From: Myrica gale
Taxonomy: Eukaryota > Streptophyta > Magnoliopsida > Fagales > Myricaceae
Assembly (NCBI GenBank): GCA_963930655.1
Contig: OZ005621.1
Coordinates: 12,387,001-12,451,000, forward strand
Direction: 5' to 3'
DNA: 64,000 nt
The stretch's first letter is position 1. Each line of letters starts with the position of its first letter. The notes under the pieces were generated by a model. The model saw only the letters and a program-made list of their open reading frames with translations, was not told the origin of the DNA and searched no databases. Positions 26,087-38,820 of this stretch are shown in pieces. The position numbers and the translations under genes were made by a program.

Positions 26087-28167
26087 GAGTTACAGACCAA
26101 AATATAAATGTAAAATAGTTCATATTAATTATTTTTAAAACGAGATACCTAAACAAATAAGAAAATGACGTAACTAGACCAATGGACACGATACAGACCA
26201 ATAAATATGTTAAAAATCGTCAAAATTAATTAGTTTAAAATTTGAAACCTTAAGGAAGAACAAAATGAAGCAAATATATATATATGGAAGAGTTTTAGAG
26301 CAATAGAAAAAAAATCCTCCAAATTAATTTAATTTTTACTGAGATAAATTAATGATGAAGAAAATTTAACAAATAGATTAATTGTATTGATATATAACAA
26401 AATATACGAGCAAAATAGTTCAATTTTATTAGTTTTCAAATTCGATACCTGAATGATTAAGAAAAGACGTAAATAGATCATTGGATAAGATATAGACCAA
26501 TAAATTTGTTAAAAATCGGCCAAATTAATTAGTTTTAAAAGTTAAAAACTTAATGACGAAGAAAAGGAAGCAAATATACTAATGGAAGAGTTTTAGAGCA
26601 ACAGATAAATAAAAACTCGTCCGATTGAATTTGTTGAGAACTTAGATACCTTAAGGAAGAATAAATTGAAGCAAATATACAAATGGAAGAGTTAGAACCC
26701 AAAATATTAATGGAAAGTAGGCCACCTAAAGTAGCTTGAAAATTAGAACAAAATCGTCCAATTTAATTAATTTGAAAATTAGATTCCTCAATGATTAATA
26801 AAATGACGTAATGAGATCAATGGATAAGATATAGACATTACATAAGTTAAAAATCTTCCTAATTAATTCGTTCGAAAATTTGATAACTCAATGACGAAGA
26901 AAATGAAGCAAATGAATCGCTGGATGAGTTTTGGAACAATAGATAAATTAAAAACTATTCAAATTAGTTTGTTTCAAAGTCAGATACCTTAATGATGAGG
27001 AAAATGAAGCAAATATACTAATGGAACTGTCAGAGACCAAAATACTAATGCAAAGTTGGCCAACTTAACTAGCTTGAAAAATAGATTCCCAAATGATTAA
27101 GAAAATGCAGCAAAAAGAATAATGGAAGAGTTATAGACCAAAATATAAATGTAAAATAGTCAACATTAATTAGTTTTAAAATGAGATACCTAAACAATTA
27201 AGAAAATGACGTAAATAGACCAATGGACACAATATAGAACAATAAATATGTTAAAAATCGTCCAAATTAATTAGTTTAAAATTTGAAACCTTAATGACGA
27301 ACAAAATGAAGCAAATATATATATGGAAGAGTTTTAGAGCAATAGAAAAAAAAAATCCACCAAATTAATTTAATTTTTACTGAGATAAATTAATGGTGAA
27401 GAAAATGTAGCAAATAGATTAATTGTATTGATATAGAACAAAATATACGTGAAAATAGTTCAATTTTATTAGTTTTCAAAATCGATACCTGAATGATTAA
27501 GAAAAGACGTAAATAGATCAATGGATAAGATATAGACCAATAAATTTGTTAAAAATCGGCCAAATTAATTAGTTTTAAAAGTTAAAAACTTAATGACGCA
27601 GAAAATGAAGCAAATATACTAATAGAAGAGTTTTAGAGCAACAGATAAATAAAAACTCGTCCGAATGAATTTGTTGAGAACTTCGATACCTTAAGGAAGA
27701 ATAAATTGAAGCAAATATACTAATGGAAGAGTTCGAACCCAAAATATTAATGGAAAGTAGGCCACCTAAAGTAGCTTGAAAATTAGAACAAAATCGTCCA
27801 ATTTAATTAATTTGAAAATTAGATTCCCCAATGATTAAGAAAATGACGTAATGGGATCGATGGATAAGATATAGACATTACATAAGTTAAAAATCTTCCA
27901 AATTAATTCGTTTAAAAATTTGATACCTCAATGACGAAGAGAATGAAGCAAATGAATCGCTGGATGAGTTTTGGAACAATAGATAAATTAAAAAGTATTC
28001 AAATTAGTTTGTTTCAAAGTCAGATACCTTAATGATGAGGAAAATGAAGCAAATATACTAATGGAACTGTCAGAGACCAAAATACTAATGCAAAGTTGGC
28101 CAACTTAACTAGCTTGAAAAATAGATTCCCAAATGATTAAGAAAATGCAGCAAAAAGAATAATGGAA
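26087..28167 (+). repeat. Second copy of the 2083-bp duplication (about units 26-27)
   Basis: It follows the first copy directly. Small differences include TTCCTAATT versus TTCCAAATT in unit 26 and a missing C in ACGTGAAAATAG in unit 27. The 3' half of unit 27 departs from the copy and has GGGATCGATGG, the marker of the right-hand family, two units before that family becomes continuous. Confidence 0.7.
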
Positions 28168-28992
28168 GAGTTATAGACCAAAATATAAATGTAAAATAGT
28201 CAACATTAATTAGTTTTAAAATGAGATACCTAAACAATTAAGAAAATGACGTAAATAGACCAATGGACACAATATAGAACAATAAATATGTTAAAAATCG
28301 TCCAAATTAATTAGTTTAAAATTTGAAACCTTAATGACGAACAAAATGAAGCAAATATATATATGGAAGAGTTTTAGAGCAATAGAAAAAAAAAATCCAC
28401 CAAATTAATTTAATTTTTACTGAGATAAATTAATGGTGAAGAAATTGTAGCAAATAGATTAATTGTATTGATATAGAACAAAATATACGTGCAAAATAGT
28501 TCAATTTTATTAGTTTTCAAAATCGATACCTGAATGATTAAGAAAAGACGTAAATAGATCAATGGATAAGATATAGACCAATAAATTTGTTAAAAATCGG
28601 CCAAATTAATTAGTTTTAAAAGTTAAAAACTTAATGACGAAGAAAATGAAGCAAATATACTAATGGAAGAGTTTTAGAGCAACAGATAAATAAAAACTCG
28701 TCCGAATGAATTTGTTGAGAACTTAGATACCTTAAGGAAGAATAAATTGAAGCAAATATACTAATGGAAGAGTTAGAACCCAAAATATTAATGGAAAGTA
28801 GGCCACCTAAAGTAGCTTGAAAATTAGAACAAAATCGATCAATTTAATTAATTTGAAAATTAGATTCCTCAATGATTAATAAAATGACGTAATGAGATCA
28901 ATGGATAAGATATAGACATTACATAAGTTTAAAATCTTCCAAATTAATTCGTTTGAAAATTTGATAACTCAATGACGAAGAAAATGAAGCAA

Positions 28993-29032
28993 TTTAATTT
29001 ATCTATTGTTTTGGAACAATAGATAAATTAAA
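28993..29032. repeat. Perfect inverted repeat (hairpin), 18-bp arms, 4-nt loop, in unit 28
   Basis: The arms at 28993-29010 and 29015-29032 and the TTGG loop are identical to those in unit 18, about 10.5 kb away. Both hairpin units also share ATAACTCAATG in m8, a variant seen without the hairpin in units 24 and 26. A single origin followed by copying through unequal exchange is more likely than two independent events. Confidence 0.92.
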
Positions 29033-29039
29033 AAGTATT

Positions 29040-29062
29040 CAAATTAGTTAGAAAATTTGAAG
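29040..29062 (+). other. Deletion of about 29 bp beside the unit 28 hairpin
   Basis: The usual m9 path from ATTAGTTTG through GATACC to GATGAAGAAAATG is shortened to ATTAGTTAGAAAATTTGAAGC. The net loss is about 27 bp, beginning some 17 bp after the hairpin's right arm, and makes the unit 1013 bp. Unit 18 has the hairpin without this loss, so the deletion came later. Confidence 0.8.
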
Positions 29063-30219
29063 CAAATATACTAATGGAACTGTTAGAGACCAAAATACTA
29101 ATGCAAAGTTGGCCAACTTAACTAGCTTGAAAAATGGATTCCCAAATGATTAAGAAAATGCAGCAAATAGAATACTGGAAGAGTTATAGACCAAAATATA
29201 AATGTAAAATAGTACATATTAATTAGTTTTAAAACGAGATACCTAAACAATTAAGAAAATGATGTAAATAGACCAATGGACACGATATAGACCAATAAAT
29301 ATGTTAAACATCGTCCAAATTGATTAGTTTAAAATTTGAAACGTTAATGACGAACAAAATGAAGCAAATATATATATGGAAGAGTTTTAGATCAATAGAA
29401 AAAAATCCTCCAAATTAATTTAATTTTTACTGAGATAAATTAATGATGAAGAAAATGTAGCAAATAGATTAATTGTATTGATATAGAACAAAATATACGT
29501 GCAAAATAGTTCAATTTCATTAGTTTTCAAATTCGATAACTGAATGATTAAGAAAACGACGTAAATAGATCAATGGATAAGATATAGACCAATAAATATG
29601 TTAAAAATCGGCCAAATTAATTAGTTTTAAAAGTTAAAAACTTAATGACGAAGAAAAGGAAGCAAATATACTAATAGAAGAGTTTTAGAGCAACAGATAA
29701 AAAAAAACTCGTCCGAATGAATTTGTTGAGAACTTAGATACCTTAAGGAAGAATAAATTGAAGCAAATGTACTAATGGAAGAGTTAGAACCCAAAATATT
29801 AATGGAAAGTAGGCCACCTAAAGTAGGTTGAAAATTAGAACAAAATCGTCCAATTTAATTAATTTGAAAATTAGATTCCTCAATGATTAAGAAAATGACG
29901 TAATGGGATCGATGGATAAGATATAGACATTAGATAAGTTAAAAATCTTCCAAATTAATTCGTTTGAAAATTTGATACCTCAATGACGAAGAAAATGAAG
30001 CAAATGAATCGCTGGATGAGTTTTGGAACAATAGATAAATTAAAAAGTATTCAAATTAGTTTGTTTCAAAGTCAGATACCTTAATGATGAAGAAAATGAA
30101 GCAAATATACTAATGGAACTGTTAGAGACCTAAATACTAATGCAAAGTTGGCCAACTTAACTAGCTTGAAAAATAGATTCCCAAATGATTATGAAAACCC
30201 AGCAAATAGAATAATGGTA

Positions 30220-32297
30220 GAGTTATAGACCAAAATATAAATGTAAAATAGTCCATATTAATTAGTTTTAAAACGAGATACCTAAACAATTAAGAAAATG
30301 ACGTAAATAGACCAATGGACACGATATAGACCAATAAATATGTTAAAAATCGTGCAAATTAATTAGTTTAAAATTTGAAACCTTAATGACGAACAAAATG
30401 AAGCAAATATATATATGGAAGAGTTTTAGAGCAATAGAAAAAAATCCTCCAAATTAATTTAATTTTTACTGAGATAAATTAATGATGAAGAAAATGTAGC
30501 AAATAGATTAATTGTATTGATATAGAACAAAATATACGTGCAAAATAGTTCAATTTCATTAGTTTTCAAATTCGATACCTGAATGATTAAGAAAACGACG
30601 TAAATAGATCAATGGATAAGATATAGACCAATAAATATGTTAAAAATCGGCCAAATTAATTAGTTTTAAAAGTTAAAAACTTAATGACGAAGAAAATGAA
30701 GCAAATATATATATGGAAGAGTTTTAGAGCAACAGATAAATAAAAACTCGTCCGAATGAATTTGTTGAGAACTTCGATACCATAAGGAAGAATAAATTGA
30801 AGCAAATATACTAATGGAAGAGTTCGAACCCAAAATATTAATGGAAAGTAGGCCACCTAAAGTAGCTTGAAAATTAGAACAAAATCGTCTAATTTAATTA
30901 ATTTGAAAATTAGATTCCTTAATGATTAAGAAAATGACGTAATGGGATCGATGGATAAGATATAGACATTAGATAAGTTAAAAATCTTCCAAATTAATTC
31001 GTTTGAAAATTTGATACCTCAATGACGAAGAAAATGAAGCAAATGAATCGCGGGATGAGTTTTGGAAAAATAGATAAATTAAAAAGTATTCAAATTAGTT
31101 TGTTTCAAAGTCAGATACCTTAATGATGAAGAAAATGAAGCAAATATACTAATGAAACTGTTAGAGACCAAAATACTAATGCAAAGTTGGCCAACTTAAC
31201 TAGCTTGAAAAATAGATTCCCAAATGATTAAGAAAACCCAGCAAATAGAATAATGCAAGAGTTATAGACCAAAATATAAATGTAAAATAGTCCATATTAA
31301 TTAGTTTTAAAACGAGATACCTAAACAATTAAGAAAATGACGTAAATAGACCAATGGACACGATATAGACCAATAAATATGTTAAAAATCGTGCAAATTA
31401 ATTAGTTTAAAATTTGAAACCTTAATGACGAAGAAATTGAAGCAAATATATATATGGAAGAGTTTTAGAGCAATAGAAAAAAATCCTCCAAATTAATTTA
31501 ATTTTTACTGAGATAAATTAATGATGAAGAAAATGTAGCAAATAGATTAATTGTATTGATATAGAACAAAATATACGTGCAAAATAGTTCAATTTCATTA
31601 GTTTTCAAATTCGATACCTGAATGATTAAGAAAACGACGTAAATAGATCAATGGATAAGATATAGACCAATAAATATGTTAAAAATCGGCCAAATTAATT
31701 AGTTTTAAAAGTTAAAAACTTAATGACGAAGAAAATGAAGCAAATATATATATGGAAGAGTTTTAGAGCAACAGATAAATAAAAACTCGTCCGAATGAAT
31801 TTGTTGAGAACTTCGATACCATAAGGAAGAATAAATTGAAGCAAATGTACTAATGGAAGAGTTAGAACCCAAAATATTAATGGAAAGTAGGCCACCTAAA
31901 GTAGGTTGAAAATTAGAACAAAATCGTCCAATTTAATTAATTTGAAAATTAGATTCCTCAATGATTAAGAAAATGACGTAATGGGATCGATGGATAAGAT
32001 ATAGACATTAGATAAGTTAAAAATCTTCCAAATTAATTCGTTTGAAAATTTGATACCTCAATGACGAAGAAAATGAAGCAAATGAATCGCTGGATGAGTT
32101 TTGGAACAATAGATAAATTAAAAAGTATTCAAATTAGTTTGTTTCAAAGTCAGATACCTTAATGATGAAGAAAATGAAGCAAATATACTAATGGAACTGT
32201 TAGAGACCTAAATACTAATGCAAAGTTGGCCAACTTAACTAGCTTGAAAAATAGATTCCCAAATGATTATGAAAACCCAGCAAATAGAATAATGGTA
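30220..32297 (+). repeat. First copy of a 2078-bp duplication (units 30-31)
   Basis: Unit 30 begins ATGGTAGAG and has CGTCTAATTT, CCTTAATG and CGCGGG with GGAAAAATAG. Unit 31 begins ATGCAAGAG and has GAAGAAATTG in m2. Unit 31 combines ACTTCGATACC and ATAAGG in m6 with GCAAATGTACT and GTAGGTTG immediately after, markers that otherwise belong to different classes, so it is a likely crossover chimera with its switch inside m6. Confidence 0.75.
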
Positions 32298-34374
32298 GAG
32301 TTATAGACCAAAATATAAATGTAAAATAGTCCATATTAATTAGTTTTAAAACGAGATACCTAAACAATTAAGAAAATGACGTAAATAGACCAATGGACAC
32401 GATATAGAGCAATAAATATGTTAAAAATCGTGCAAATTAATTAGTTTAAAATTTGAAACCTTAATGACGAACAAAATGAAGCAAATATATATATGGAAGA
32501 GTTTTAGAGCAATAGAAAAAAATCCTCCAAATTAATTTAATTTTTACTGAGATAAATTAATGATGAAGAAAATGTAGCAAATAGATTAATTGTATTGATA
32601 TAGAACAAAATATACGTGCAAAATAGTTCAATTTCATTAGTTTTCAAATTCGATACCTGAATGATTAAGAAAACGACGTAAATAGATCAATGGATAAGAT
32701 ATAGACCAATAAATATGTTAAAAATCGGCCAAATTAATTAGTTTTAAAAGTTAAAAACTTAATGACGAAGAAAATGAAGCAAATATATATATGGAAGAGT
32801 TTTAGAGCAACAGATAAATAAAAACTCGTCCGAATGAATTTGTTGAGAACTTCGATACCATAAGGAAGAATAAATTGAAGCAAATATACTAATGGAAGAG
32901 TTCGAACCCAAAATATTAATGGAAAGTAGGCCACCTAAAGTAGCTTGAAAATTAGAACAAAATCGTCTAATTTAATTAATTTGAAAATTAGATTCCTTAA
33001 TGATTAAGAAAATGACGTAATGGGATCGATGGATAAGATATAGACATTAGATAAGTTAAAAATCTTCCAAATTAATTCGTTTGAAAATTTGATACCTCAA
33101 TGACGAAGAAAATGAAGCAAATGAATCGCGGGATGAGTTTTGGAAAAATAGATAAATTAAAAAGTATTCAAATTAGTTTGTTTCAAAGTCAGATACCTTA
33201 ATGATGAAGAAAATGAAGCAAATATACTAATGAAACTGTTAGAGACCAAAATACTAATGCAAAGTTGGCCAACTTAACTAGCTTGAAAAATAGATTCCCA
33301 AATGATTAAGAAAACCCAGCAAATAGAATAATGCAAGAGTTATAGACCAAAATATAAATGTAAAATAGTCCATATTAATTAGTTTTAAAACGAGATACCT
33401 AAACAATTAAGAAAATGACGTAAATAGACCAATGGACACGATATAGACCAATAAATATGTTAAAAATCGTGCAAATTAATTAGTTTAAAATTTGAAACCT
33501 TAATGACGAAGAAATTGAAGCAAATATATATATGGAAGAGTTTTAGAGCAATAGAAAAAAATCCTCCAAATTAATTTAATTTTTACTGAGATAAATTAAT
33601 GATGAAGAAAATGTAGCAAATAGATTAATTGTATTGATATAGAACAAAATATACGTGCAAAATAGTTCAATTTCATTAGTTTTCAAATTCATACCTGAAT
33701 GATTAAGAAAACGACGTAAATAGATCAATGGATAAGATATAGACCAATAAATATGTTAAAAATCGGCCAAATTAATTAGTTTTAAAAGTTAAAAACTTAA
33801 TGACGAAGAAAATGAAGCAAATATATATATGGAAGAGTTTTAGAGCAACAGATAAATAAAAACTCGTCCGAATGAATTTGTTGAGAACTTAGATACCTTA
33901 AGGAAGAATAAATTGAAGCAAATGTACTAATGGAAGAGTTAGAACCCAAAATATTAATGGAAAGTAGGCCACCTAAAGTAGGTTGAAAATTAGAACAAAA
34001 TCGTCCAATTTAATTAATTTGAAAATTAGATTCCTCAATGATTAAGAAAATGACGTAATGGGATCGATGGATAAGATATAGACATTAGATAAGTTAAAAA
34101 TCTTCCAAATTAATTCGTTTGAAAATTTGATACCTCAATGACGAAGAAAATGAAGCAAATGAATCGCTGGATGAGTTTTGGAACAATAGATAAATTAAAA
34201 AGTATTCAAATTAGTTTGTTTCAAAGTCAGATACCTTAATGATGAAGAAAATGAAGCAAATATACTAATGGAACTGTTAGAGACCTAAATACTAATGCAA
34301 AGTTGGCCAACTTAACTAGCTTGAAAAATAGATTCCCAAATGATTATGAAAACCCAGCAAATAGAATAATGGTA
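32298..34374 (+). repeat. Second copy of the 2078-bp duplication (units 32-33)
   Basis: Units 32 and 33 repeat the marks of units 30 and 31, including the rare ATGCAAGAG start at 33331. Unit 32 has GAGCAATAAAT in place of GACCAATAAAT, and unit 33 lacks one G in m4 (AAATTCATACC). Unit 33 keeps ACTTAGATACC and TTAAGG in m6, so the m6 of unit 31 is the odd one. Confidence 0.75.
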
Positions 34375-37300
34375 GAGTTATAGACCAAAATATAAATGTA
34401 AAATAGTCCATATTAATTAGTTTTAAAACGAGATACCTAAACAATTAAGAAAATGACGTAAATAGACCAATGGACACGATATAGACCAATAAATATGTTA
34501 AAAATCGTGCAAATTAATTAGTTTAAAATTTGAAACCTTAATGACGAACAAAATGAAGCAAATATATATATGGAAGAGTTTTAGAGCAATAGAAAAAAAT
34601 CCTCCAAATTAATTTAATTTTTACTGAGATAAATTAATGATGAAGAAAATGTAGCAAATAGATTAATTGTATTGATATAGAACAAAATATACGTGCAAAA
34701 TAGTTCAATTTCATTAGTTTTCAAATTCGATACCTGAATGATTAAGAAAACGACGTAAATAGATCAATGGATAAGATATAGACCAATAAATATGTTAAAA
34801 ATCGGCCAAATTAATTAGTTTTAAAAGTTAAAAACTTAATGACGAAGAAAATGAAGCAAATATATATATGGAAGAGTTTTAGAGCAACAGATAAATAAAA
34901 ACTCGTCCGAATGAATTTGTTGAGAACTTCGATACCATAAGGAAGAATAAATTGAAGCAAATATACTAATGGAAGAGTTCGAAGCCAAAATATTAATGGA
35001 AAGTAGGCCACCTAAAGTAGCTTGAAAATTAGAACAAAATCGTCCAATTTAATTAATTTGAAAATTAGATTCCTCAATGATTAAGAAAATGACGTAATGG
35101 GATCGATGGATAAGATATAGACATTAGATAAGTTAAAAATCTTCCAAATTAATTCGTTTGAAAATTTGATACCTCAATGACGAAGAAAATGAAGCAAATG
35201 AATCGCTGGATGAGTTTTGGAACAATAGATAAATTAAAAAGTATTCAAATTAGTTTGTTTCAAAGTCAGATACCTTAATGATGAAGAAAATGAAGCAAAT
35301 ATACTAATGGAACTGTTAGAGACCGAAATACTAATGCAAAGTTGGCCAAATTAACTAGCTTGAAAAATAGATTCCCAAATGATTAAGAAAACCCAGCAAA
35401 TAGAATAATGGAAGAGTTATAGACCAAAATATAAATGTAAAATAGTCCATATTAATTAGTTTTAAAACGAGATACCTAAACAATTAAGAAAATGACGTAA
35501 ATAGACCAATGGACACGATATAGACCAATAAATATGTTAAAAATCGTGCAAATTAATTAGTTTAAAATTTGAAACCTTAATGACGAAGAAATTGAAGCAA
35601 ATATATATATGGAAGAGTTTTAGAGCAATAGAAAAAAATCCTCCAAATTAATTTAATTTTTACTGAGATAAATTAATGATGAAGAAAATGTAGCAAATAG
35701 ATTAATTGTATTGATATAGAACAAAATATACGTGCAAAATAGTTCAATTTCATTAGTTTTCAAATTCGATACCTGAATGATTAAGAAAACGACGTAAATA
35801 GATCAATGGATAAGATATAGACCAATAAATATGTTAAAAATCGGCCAAATTAATTAGTTTTAAAAGTTAAAAACTTAATGACGAAGAAAATGAAGCAAAT
35901 ATATATATGGAAGAGTTTTAGAGCAACAGATAAATAAAAACTCGTCCGAATGAATTTGTTGAGAACTTCGATACCATAAGGAAGAATAAATTGAAGCAAA
36001 TATACTAATGGAAGAGTTCGAAGCCAAAATATTAATGGAAAGTAGGCCACCTAAAGTAGCTTGAAAATTAGAACAAAATCGTCCAATTTAATTAATTTGA
36101 AAATTAGATTCCTCAATGATTAAGAAAATGACGTAATGGGATCGATGGATAAGATATAGACATTAGATAAGTTAAAAATCTTCCAAATTAATTCGTTTGA
36201 AAATTTGATACCTCAATGACGAAGAAAATGAAGCAAATGAATCGCTGGATGAGTTTTGGAACAATAGATAAATTAAAAAGTATTCAAATTAGTTTGTTTC
36301 AAAGTCAGATACCTTAATGATGAAGAAAATGAAGCAAATATACTAATGGAACTGTTAGAGACCGAAATACTAATGCAAAGTGGGCCAACTTAACTAGCTT
36401 GAAAAATAGATTCCCAAATGATTAAGAAAATGCAGCAAATAGAATAATGGAAGAGTTATAGACCAAAATATAAATGTAAAATAGTCCATATTAATTAGTT
36501 TTAAAACGAGATACCTAAACAATTAAGAAAATGACGTAAATAGACCAATGGACACGATATAGACCAATAAATATGTTAAAAATCGTGCAAATTAATTAGT
36601 TTAAAATTTGAAACCTTAATGACGAACAAAATGAAGCAAATATATATATGGAAGAGTTTTAGAGCAATAGAAAAAAATCCTCCAAATTAATTTAATTTTT
36701 ACTGAGATAAATTAATGATGAAGAAAATGTAGCAAATAGATTAATTGTATTGATATATAACAAAATATACGTGCAAAATAGTTCAATTTCATTAGTTTTC
36801 AAATTCGATACCCGAATGATTAAGAAAACGACGTAAATAGATCAATGGATAAGATATAGACCAATAAATATGTTAAAAATCGGCCAAATTAATTAGTTTT
36901 AAAAGTTAAAAACTTAATGACGAAGAAAAGGAAGCAAATATACTAATAGAAGAGTTTTAGAGCAACAGATAAAAAAAAACTCGTCCGAATGAATTTGTTG
37001 AGAACTTAGATACCTTAAGGAAGAATAAATTGAAGCAAATGTACTAATGGAAGAGTTAGAACCCAAAATATTAATGGAAAGTAGGCCACCTAAAGTAGGT
37101 TGAAAATTAGAACAAAATCGTCCAATTTAATTAATTTGAAAATTAGATTCCTCAATGATTAAGAAAATGACGTAATGGGATCGATGGATAAGATATAGAC
37201 ATTAGATAAGTTAAAAATCTTCCAAATTAATTCGTTTGAAAATTTGATACCTCAATGACGAAGAAAATGAAGCAAATGAATCGCTGGATGAGTTTTGGAA

Positions 37301-38455
37301 CAATAGATAAATTAAAAAGTATTCAAATTAGTTTGTTTCAAAGTCAGATACCTTAATGATGAAGAAAATGAAGCAAATATACTAATGGAACTGTTAGAGA
37401 CCTAAATACTAATGCAAAGTTGGCCAACTTAACTAGCTTGAAAAATAGATTCCCAAATGATTATGAAAACCCAGCAAATAGAATAATGGTAGAGTTATAG
37501 ACCAAAATATAAATGTAAAATAGTCCATATTAATTAGTTTTAAAACGAGATACCTAAACAATTAAGAAAATGACGTAAATAGACCAATGGACACGATATA
37601 GACCAATAAATATGTTAAAAATCGTGCAAATTAATTAGTTTAAAATTTGAAACCTTAATGACGAACAAAATGAAGCAAATATATATATGGAAGAGTTTTA
37701 GAGCAATAGAAAAAAATCCTCCAAATTAATTTAATTTTTACTGAGATAAATTAATGATGAAGAAAATGTAGCAAATAGATTAATTGTATTGATATAGAAC
37801 AAAATATACGTGCAAAATAGTTCAATTTCATTAGTTTTCAAATTCGATACCTGAATGATTAAGAAAACGACGTAAATAGATCAATGGATAAGATATAGAC
37901 CAATAAATATGTTAAAAATCGGCCAAATTAATTAGTTTTAAAAGTTAAAAAATTAATGACGAAGAAAATGAAGCAAATATATATATGGAAGAGTTTTAGA
38001 GCAACAGATAAATAAAAACTCGTCCGAATGAATTTGTTGAGAACTTCGATACCATAAGGAAGAATAAATTGAAGCAAATATACTAATGGAAGAGTTCGAA
38101 CCCAAAATATTAATGGAAAGTAGGCCACCTAAAGTAGCTTGAAAATTAGAACAAAATCGTCCAATTTAATTAATTTGAAAATTAGATTCCTTAATGATTA
38201 AGAAAATGACGTAATGGGATCGATGGATAAGATATAGACATTAGATAAGTTAAAAATCTTCCAAATTAATTCGTTTGAAAATTTGATACCTCAATGACGA
38301 AGAAAATGAAGCAAATGAATCGCGGGATGAGTTTTGGAAAAATAGATAAATTAAAAAGTATTCAAATTAGTTTGTTTCAAAGTCAGATACCTTAATGATG
38401 AAGAAAATGAAGCAAATATACTAATGAAACTGTTAGAGACCAAAATACTAATGCA

Positions 38456-38469
38456 AAGTTGGCCAACTT
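38456..38469. repeat. 14-bp perfect palindrome in m10 (unit 37)
   Basis: This is an intact copy in the young part of the array. In class C and domain VI units the site reads AAGTGGGCCAACTT, in class F it reads AAGTTGGCTAACTT, and in unit 21 it reads AAGTTGGTCAACTT, so several independent or inherited changes break the dyad. Confidence 0.8.
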
Positions 38470-38523
38470 AACTAGCTTGAAAAATAGATTCCCAAATGAT
38501 TAAGAAAACCCAGCAAATAGAAT

Positions 38524-38624
38524 AATGGAAGAGTTATAGACCAAAATATAAATGTAAAATAGTCCATATTAATTAGTTTTAAAACGAGATACCTAAACAA
38601 TTAAGAAAATGACGTAAATAGACC
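38524..38624 (+). repeat. Monomer m1 (alpha type, 101 bp) of the reference unit
   Basis: Alpha monomers carry ACCAAAATATAAATG followed by AAAATAGTCC, and end in ATTAAGAAAATGACG then TAAATAGACC. Hand count of the 101 bases gives A 50, T 26, G 14, C 11. It resembles m4 most closely; m10 and the start of m7 belong to the same type. Confidence 0.85.
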
Positions 38625-38724
38625 AATGGACACGATATAGACCAATAAATATGTTAAAAATCGTGCAAATTAATTAGTTTAAAATTTGAAACCTTAATGA
38701 CGAAGAAATTGAAGCAAATATATA
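38625..38724 (+). repeat. Monomer m2 (beta type, 100 bp) of the reference unit
   Basis: Beta monomers carry GATATAGACCAATAAATATG and TTAAAAATCG, and end in AATGACGAA and GAAGCAAATATA. By eye m2 and m5 differ at about 11 of 101 aligned positions, the closest pair of monomers in the unit. The tail runs into a short TA stretch at the m2/m3 junction, whose length varies between units. Confidence 0.85.
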
Positions 38725-38820
38725 TATGGAAGAGTTTTAGAGCAATAGAAAAAAATCCTCCAAATTAATTTAATTTTTACTGAGATAAATTAATGATGAA
38801 GAAAATGTAGCAAATAGATT
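38725..38820 (+). repeat. Monomer m3 (gamma type, shortened to 96 bp)
   Basis: Gamma monomers carry GAGTTTTAGAGCAA and an AGATAAAT segment. m3 lacks about 5 bp of that segment compared with m6 and m9 and has an A homopolymer in its place, followed by TCCTCC. The A run is 7 in the reference unit, 6 in unit 18, 8 in units such as 5 and 20, and 10 in unit 25. Confidence 0.82.

Larger units (their letters stand above)
18675..29180 (+). repeat. Array domain III: HOR units 19-28, most diverged and rearranged
   Basis: Units start at 18675, 19714, 20883, 21924, 22966, 24004, 25046, 26087, 27128 and 28168. Units 20-22 share GACCACAATA, ATGACTTAACTAG and TTTATAATTTG in m1-m2. Units 24 and 26 share ACAGACC and GGAAGAACAAAATG. 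Units 25, 27 and 28 share AATCCACC and ATGGTGAAG in m3. Several units carry an extra TA at the m2/m3 junction, so lengths reach 1041-1042 bp. The domain includes one 1169-bp unit (20) and one 1013-bp unit (28), the largest length deviations in the window. It lies between two better homogenised domains, as expected for sequence less often reached by recent exchange. Confidence 0.8.
29181..36452 (+). repeat. Array domain IV: HOR units 29-35, start of the homogeneous right-hand family
   Basis: Units start at 29181, 30220, 31259, 32298, 33337, 34375 and 35414. From unit 29 on, every complete unit has GGGATCGATGG at the m7/m8 junction in place of GAGATCAATGG. From unit 30 almost all have TCGTGCAAATT in m2. 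Units 30 and 32 begin with ATGGTAGAG and units 31 and 33 with ATGCAAGAG, showing a 2-unit repeat. Unit 33 is 1 bp short in m4 (AAATTCATACC). The ending GATTATGAAAACCC of units 29, 31 and 33 is always followed by the ATGGTAGAG start, a linked junction marker seen again at 36/37, 41/42 and 50/51. Confidence 0.82.

Noticed and set aside
38715-38730. A TATA-box promoter at the ATATATATATGG junctions
   Set aside because: Short TA stretches are expected in sequence of about one quarter GC, recur in almost every unit, and have no gene downstream. The length variation fits slippage.
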